Part shown: positions 60,089 to 64,000 of the stretch, piece by piece | How positions within the stretch are numbered: the stretch's first letter is position 1 | Layout of the letters: every line of letters begins with the position of its first letter | Translations under genes and position numbers: made by a program | Assembly: GCF_007002745.1 (NCBI RefSeq) | Contig: NZ_SGNY01000005.1 | Coordinates: 186,001-250,000, forward strand | DNA: 64,000 bases | Source of the DNA: Martinezella rhizogenes | GTDB lineage: Bacteria > Pseudomonadota > Alphaproteobacteria > Rhizobiales > Rhizobiaceae | Direction of reading: 5' to 3' | The notes under the pieces: generated by a model | Told to the model about the DNA's origin: nothing | Seen by the model: only the letters and a program-made list of their open reading frames with translations | Databases searched by the model: none

Positions 60089-60892
60089 ATGAGCATTTCA
60101 AGATTTCTGAAGAACGTGACCGTTGCCGTCGGTGTTGCCGCAGCAACGCTCGCCGCCAGCACATCCGCCCATGCTGTCTCGCTCAGCGAGATCACGGCGC
60201 GCGGCAAGGTCAAGATCGGTGTTCTGACCGGCGCTCCGCCGATGGGCATGGTGGATGAGAAGGGCAATCCTTCCGGTTATGATGTGGATGTCGCCAACCT
60301 CATCGGCACCTATCTGTCGCTGCCGGTTGAGCTTGTGCCGCTGACGCCGCCTGCGCGCATTCCAGCCCTTCAGACCGGCAAGGTCGACTTCCTTGTCGCA
60401 ACGCTTGCACCGACTGGCGAACGCGCCAAGACCGTGATGTTCACGCAGCCTTACAGCGCCTTCAACATGGACATCATCTCGGGCAAGGACCAGAAGTTCG
60501 AAAATCTCGACAGCCTCAAGGGCAAGCGCGTTTCGGTCAATCGCGGCTCCTCGCAGGAAACCGCGCTGCGCAAGGCCAATGTCGAAGGTCTCGAAATCGT
60601 CGTTTACGAAGACGATTCCACCAGCGCCCAGGCACTGCTTGCCGGCCAGGTCGATGCTGTCGCCCTGCCGTCCACGGTTGGCGAAGCGATCATCAAACAG
60701 CGCCCGGAAGCCGGTCTGCAGGTTGGTTTCACCTTCTTCCAGCAGGGCAATTCCATGGCGACGAAGCTTGAGGATTTCGAGCTGCGCCAGTGGCTGAACA
60801 CGTCCATCTACCTCATGAAGATGTCGGGCGATCTCGACCGTATCTCGGTGAAGTGGACCGGTCGTCCGCTGCCGCAATTGCCAAGCTTCTGA
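60089..60892 (+). CDS. Polar amino-acid-type ABC transporter binding protein (family 3)
   Basis: A 267-residue family 3 binding protein starting MSISRFLKNVTVAVGVAAATLAASTSAHA behind GGAGGAG. The mature part shows LSEITARGKVKIGVLTGAPPMGMVDEKGNPSGYDVDVANLIGTYL and FLVATLAPTGERAKTV. In place of the usual RxDxx carboxylate-binding Asp there is GKVDFLVATL, which still fits. The ligand may be an amino or imino acid, or an acid processed by the hydroxyacid dehydrogenase downstream. Under likely LacI control. Confidence 0.9.
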   Translation: MSISRFLKNVTVAVGVAAATLAASTSAHAVSLSEITARGKVKIGVLTGAPPMGMVDEKGNPSGYDVDVANLIGTYLSLPVELVPLTPPARIPALQTGKVDFLVATLAPTGERAKTVMFTQPYSAFNMDIISGKDQKFENLDSLKGKRVSVNRGSSQETALRKANVEGLEIVVYEDDSTSAQALLAGQVDAVALPSTVGEAIIKQRPEAGLQVGFTFFQQGNSMATKLEDFELRQWLNTSIYLMKMSGDLDRISVKWTGRPLPQLPSF

Positions 60893-60908
60893 TTGAGCCT
60901 TTCAACGC

Positions 60909-60935
60909 GTCCGCCGGAGAAAAATTTCCGGCGGA
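60909..60935 (+). other. Intercistronic hairpin after the binding-protein gene
   Basis: Perfect inverted repeat GTCCGCCGGA (60909-60918) / TCCGGCGGAC (60926-60935) with a 7-base loop and no T-run, 16 bp after the stop and 25 bp before the permease start. Confidence 0.75.
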
Positions 60936-60960
60936 CCGGGAAATGTCAACGGAGTGACGC

Positions 60961-61665
60961 ATGTCCTATACTTTTCAATTCGGCGCGCTCGCCCAGTATC
61001 AGAATGAAATTCTGAACGGCATATGGCTGACGATCAAGCTGTCGGTCCTCTCCATCGTGCTCGGCTGCGCTTTCGGCATTCTTTTGGCCTCGCTGCGCTC
61101 CATCAAGGGTGGCATCGTCCGCATCATCGTGGACGGTTATGTGGAGGTGATCCGCAACACGCCGTTCCTGGTGCAGCTTTTCATCGTCTATTTCGGCCTT
61201 CCGGGTCTCGGCTTTCGCGTCGGTGCGGATACCGCGGCGCTGATCGGCATGACGATCAATCTCGCGGCCTATTCAACGGAAATCATCCGCGCCGGCATCG
61301 AGGCGGTGCACAAGTCGCAGATCGAGGCGGGCGAAGCGCTTGGTTTCACCAGATACCAGATCTATCGCCACGTCATCATCGTGCCGGCCATCGCCAAGGT
61401 CTATCCATCGCTCTGCAGCCAGTTCGTGCTGATGATGCTGGCATCGAGCATATGTTCGGCAATTTCCACCCATGAGCTTGCGGCTGCCGCAGCCTTCGTG
61501 GAATCGCAGACCTATCGCTCCTTCGAGGTCTATATCGTCGTCACGCTCATCTATCTGGCGCTGGCGCTCAGCCTGCGGCTTATCCTTGCCCTTATCGGCA
61601 TGTGGCTGTTTGGCCGTCGTGTCGCCCGCAAGACGATGACCGCTTTGCCGGAGGTGCAGTCATGA
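60961..61665 (+). CDS. Polar amino-acid-type ABC permease 1
   Basis: A 234-residue HisM/GlnP-type permease. It contains VDGYVEVIRNTPFLVQLFIVYFGLPGLG and the coupling loop AGIEAVHKSQIEAGEALGFTRYQIYRHVIIVPAIAKVYPSLCSQFV. About five spans. The stop overlaps the second permease start (ATGA at 61662-61665). Confidence 0.92.
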   Translation: MSYTFQFGALAQYQNEILNGIWLTIKLSVLSIVLGCAFGILLASLRSIKGGIVRIIVDGYVEVIRNTPFLVQLFIVYFGLPGLGFRVGADTAALIGMTINLAAYSTEIIRAGIEAVHKSQIEAGEALGFTRYQIYRHVIIVPAIAKVYPSLCSQFVLMMLASSICSAISTHELAAAAAFVESQTYRSFEVYIVVTLIYLALALSLRLILALIGMWLFGRRVARKTMTALPEVQS

Positions 61666-62321
61666 CTCTTCGAACTTTCGGCTGGAACGAATTCGGCTTC
61701 CTGCTGACCGCCCTGCAATGGACCGTGCTTCTGACGATCATTGCGCTTATCGGCGGTGGCATCGTCGGCTTCTTCATCGCTCTTGCCCGCACCTCGGATA
61801 ACAAGCTGCTGCGCATTGCCGCCGGCACCTATATCCAGGTCATTCAGGGCATTCCGGTGCTGATGATCCTGTTCCTGTCCTATTATGGCCTCAGCCTTGC
61901 CGGACTGGAACTACCGCCTTTGATTGCCGCCGGCGCGTCGATGACCATCTATACGTCAGGTTATCTCGCTGAAATCTGGCGCGGCTGCATCCAGGCGGTG
62001 CCGAAGCAGCAATGGGAAGCATCGGAATCGCTGGCGCTCACCCGCGCCCAGCAATATCGTTACGTCATCCTGCCGCAGGCGATCCGCATTTCCCTGCCGC
62101 CGACCGTCGGTTTTGCCGTTCAGGTCGTCAAGAATACGTCCATCGCATCGATCATCGGTTTCGTCGAACTGGCGAGAGCGGGGCAGCTCATCAACAATGC
62201 CACGTTCCAGCCGTTCCGCGTCTTCGTCGCGGTGGCCGTGCTTTATTTCATCGTCTGCTACCCGTTGTCCCAGCTATCGCGTTGGCTGGAAAGGAGGCTT
62301 CATGCCGGAAGTAATCGTTGA
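61662..62321 (+). CDS. Polar amino-acid-type ABC permease 2
   Basis: A 219-residue permease starting MTLRTFGWNEFGFLLTALQWTVLLTIIALIGGGIVG. It has the segments TYIQVIQGIPVLMILFLSYYGLSLAG and GCIQAVPKQQWEASESLALTRAQQYRYVILPQAIRISLPPTVG. I start at 61662 because of the ATGA overlap. It overlaps the ATPase gene by 20 bp. Confidence 0.92.
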   Translation: MTLRTFGWNEFGFLLTALQWTVLLTIIALIGGGIVGFFIALARTSDNKLLRIAAGTYIQVIQGIPVLMILFLSYYGLSLAGLELPPLIAAGASMTIYTSGYLAEIWRGCIQAVPKQQWEASESLALTRAQQYRYVILPQAIRISLPPTVGFAVQVVKNTSIASIIGFVELARAGQLINNATFQPFRVFVAVAVLYFIVCYPLSQLSRWLERRLHAGSNR

Positions 62322-63033
62322 AAACGTTCACAAGAGCTTTGGCGCTCTGGAAGTCCTCAAAGGCGTGTCGCTGACGGTTGGTCGCGGTGAAGTCTTTGCC
62401 CTCATCGGCCGCTCGGGCTCGGGCAAGAGCACGCTGCTGCGCTGCATGAACGGGTTGGAGAAGATCAATTCGGGCCGCATCGAAATTGCCGGTCATGCGA
62501 TCGGCGAAGATGCCAAGGCGCTGCGCAAGCTGCGCACCGATGTCGGCATCGTGTTCCAGAGCTACAATCTTTTTCCGCATCTGACGGTCGGTGAAAACAT
62601 CATGCTCGCGCCGCGCATCGTCAAGGACGTGGCGAAATCGGAAACCAGGGATATCGCCCGCGAGGTTCTGCAACTCGTTGGCCTGTCGGAGAAATTCGAT
62701 TCCTATCCCGACCAGCTGTCCGGCGGCCAGCAGCAGCGCGTGGCGATTGCCCGCTCGCTTGCCATGCGGCCGAAGGTGATGCTGTTCGACGAGGTGACCT
62801 CGGCGCTCGATCCTGAACTGACCGAGGAAGTGCTGACCGTCATGGAAAACCTCGCCAAGGGCGGCATGACCATGATCCTCGTGACCCACGAAATGGCTTT
62901 TGCACGCCGCGTGGCGACCGAAACCATCTTCATGCACAAGGGCAAGATCTGGGAGCAGGGCCGCTCGTCCGAACTCTTCGCCAATCCGCAAACGCCGGAA
63001 CTCCGGCAATTCGTCAAGGCCGATGTGAAGTAG
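62302..63033 (+). CDS. Polar amino-acid-type ABC ATP-binding protein
   Basis: A 243-residue ATPase starting MPEVIVENVHKSFGALEVLKGVSL behind AAGGAGG. Walker A GRSGSGKST, Q-loop FQSYNLFPHLTVGENIMLAP, signature LSGGQQQRVAIARSL, Walker B MLFDEVTSALDP, LVTHEMAFA. It resembles the ATPase at 53351-54073 closely and is a paralogue of it. Confidence 0.93.
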   Translation: MPEVIVENVHKSFGALEVLKGVSLTVGRGEVFALIGRSGSGKSTLLRCMNGLEKINSGRIEIAGHAIGEDAKALRKLRTDVGIVFQSYNLFPHLTVGENIMLAPRIVKDVAKSETRDIAREVLQLVGLSEKFDSYPDQLSGGQQQRVAIARSLAMRPKVMLFDEVTSALDPELTEEVLTVMENLAKGGMTMILVTHEMAFARRVATETIFMHKGKIWEQGRSSELFANPQTPELRQFVKADVK

Positions 63034-63056
63034 TTCACCGGCACAAAGGAAAGTCC

Positions 63057-63992
63057 ATGACCACTGAAATCGTGCAACTGTGCCCCCTCATCCCGGCACT
63101 GGAACAGGAACTCGCGCAGCGCTTCACCGTGCACCGCCTGTTCGAAGCGGCAGACAAGGCGGCGTTCCTTGCTGAAAAGGGCGCTGCAGTCCGCGGCGTC
63201 GTCACCGGCGGCCATATCGGCCTGCCAGCAGATATCGGCGCTGCACTCCCCAATCTTGAAATCGTCGCCATTAACGGCGTCGGTTTCGACAAGGTTGATC
63301 TCACTGATGCCAAACGGCGCGGTTTCCGCGTTTCCAACACGCCTGACGTGTTGACGGCGGATGTCGCTGACCTCGCGCTCGGTCTGGTTCTGGCGCAGGC
63401 GCGCAAGCTGCCGCAGGCAGATCAGCATGTGCGCACCGGGCAGTGGCTGAAGGGCGATATGGGGCTTTCCACCCGTGTGGCTGGCCGTCGTTATGGCATT
63501 TTCGGCCTTGGCCGCATCGGTCAGGCGATCGCAAAGCGACTCGAAGGTTTTGACGCGCGGATTTCCTATACCGCCAGAAACCGCCGCGATGTCGCTTATG
63601 ATTACCACGACAGCATCGAGGCGCTGGCTGCCAATTGCGACGTGCTGATCATCGCCGCCGCTGCCACCGCCGAAACGCGCCACATCGTCAATGCCGGTGT
63701 GTTGCAGGCGCTTGGGCCACAGGGTGTGCTTGTCAACGTGGCGCGCGGTTCGCTGGTGGATGAGAAGGCGCTGGTCGAGGCGCTTTCAAACGGCACGATC
63801 GGTGGTGCGGCGCTTGATGTCTTCGAGGATGAACCGCGTGTGCCGGAAGCGCTTTTCGCCTTCGACAATGTCACACTTGCCCCGCATGTCGGCAGCGGCA
63901 CGCACCAGACGCGACGCGCCATGGCCGATCTCGTTCTTGCCAATCTCGACGCACATTTTGCCGGTAAGGAACTGCCGACTCCAGTGGTCTGA
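63057..63992 (+). CDS. D-2-hydroxyacid dehydrogenase (glyoxylate/hydroxypyruvate-reductase-like)
   Basis: A 311-residue NAD(P)-dependent D-2-hydroxyacid dehydrogenase, complete 8 bp before the window edge. The Rossmann motif is YGIFGLGRIGQAIAKRLEGF. Substrate Arg is in VNVARGSLVDEKALVEAL, Glu in DVFEDEPRVPEAL, and catalytic His in LAPHVGSGT. Absence of an acidic residue after the Rossmann strand (SYTARNRR) suggests NADPH preference. It lies 23 bp after the importer ATPase and probably reduces a 2-oxo acid arising from the imported compound. Confidence 0.9.
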   Translation: MTTEIVQLCPLIPALEQELAQRFTVHRLFEAADKAAFLAEKGAAVRGVVTGGHIGLPADIGAALPNLEIVAINGVGFDKVDLTDAKRRGFRVSNTPDVLTADVADLALGLVLAQARKLPQADQHVRTGQWLKGDMGLSTRVAGRRYGIFGLGRIGQAIAKRLEGFDARISYTARNRRDVAYDYHDSIEALAANCDVLIIAAAATAETRHIVNAGVLQALGPQGVLVNVARGSLVDEKALVEALSNGTIGGAALDVFEDEPRVPEALFAFDNVTLAPHVGSGTHQTRRAMADLVLANLDAHFAGKELPTPVV

Positions 63993-64000
63993 CATACCTC

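Overview
The window looks like a piece of the linear chromosome (chromid) of an Agrobacterium of the A. fabrum/tumefaciens type. The grounds are GC-rich rhizobial codon use, Rhizobiaceae-style intergenic palindromes, an agp-type alpha-galactoside operon, a choX-betC choline-sulfate locus, a second FtsZ that lacks its tail, and a small DUF1127 gene followed by an anti-Shine-Dalgarno hairpin RNA. There is no rRNA, tRNA, CRISPR array, prophage or complete IS element. Almost everything is accessory nutrient scavenging: six complete ABC importers, one orphan binding protein and one ABC exporter, most with a local regulator.

Layout. 1-5268: a ferric-siderophore system (TonB receptor cut by the left edge, then binding protein, two permeases and ATPase). 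5269-5884: a HigBA-like toxin-antitoxin pair. 6017-12994: an AraC regulator divergent from a five-gene branched-chain-amino-acid-type transporter and an aldehyde dehydrogenase. 13025-16498: choline-sulfate regulator, choX and betC. 16514-27831: a ROK-regulated carbohydrate-type importer with an argininosuccinate-lyase-like enzyme, a PfkB kinase, an 800-residue PIG-L deacetylase and a DMT exporter. I think this is an undescribed catabolic route. 27843-38500: a small membrane protein, then the alpha-galactoside operon (AraC regulator, two GH4 galactosidases, oligopeptide-type transporter).

38501-43907: a repeat, an FNR/FixK-type site and a HlyD/RbbA/YhhJ-like export operon. 44045-47274: a PagL-like outer-membrane candidate, a DUF1127 protein, a four-hairpin RNA with CCTCCTCCC loops, a single-domain response regulator and the tail-less FtsZ. 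47675-58076: a GntR-linked 3-/4-hydroxyproline-type catabolic cluster (DapA-like, Ldh2-type reductase, polar amino-acid ABC importer, D-amino-acid dehydrogenase, aconitase X). It ends with a proline-racemase-family protein in which both catalytic cysteines are replaced (Ser90/Thr256). 58292-63992: a LacI regulator and ferredoxin-fold protein divergent from another polar amino-acid-type importer and a D-2-hydroxyacid dehydrogenase.

The pattern is modular: regulator divergent from binding protein, permeases, ATPase and catabolic enzymes. In five of the six import operons a GC-rich hairpin lies between the binding-protein gene and the first permease gene, or at the very start of the latter. The most notable items are the cuckoo-type RNA array (45297-45454), the Ser/Thr proline-racemase homologue (57048-58076) and the ROK/lyase/kinase/deacetylase cluster (16514-27831).
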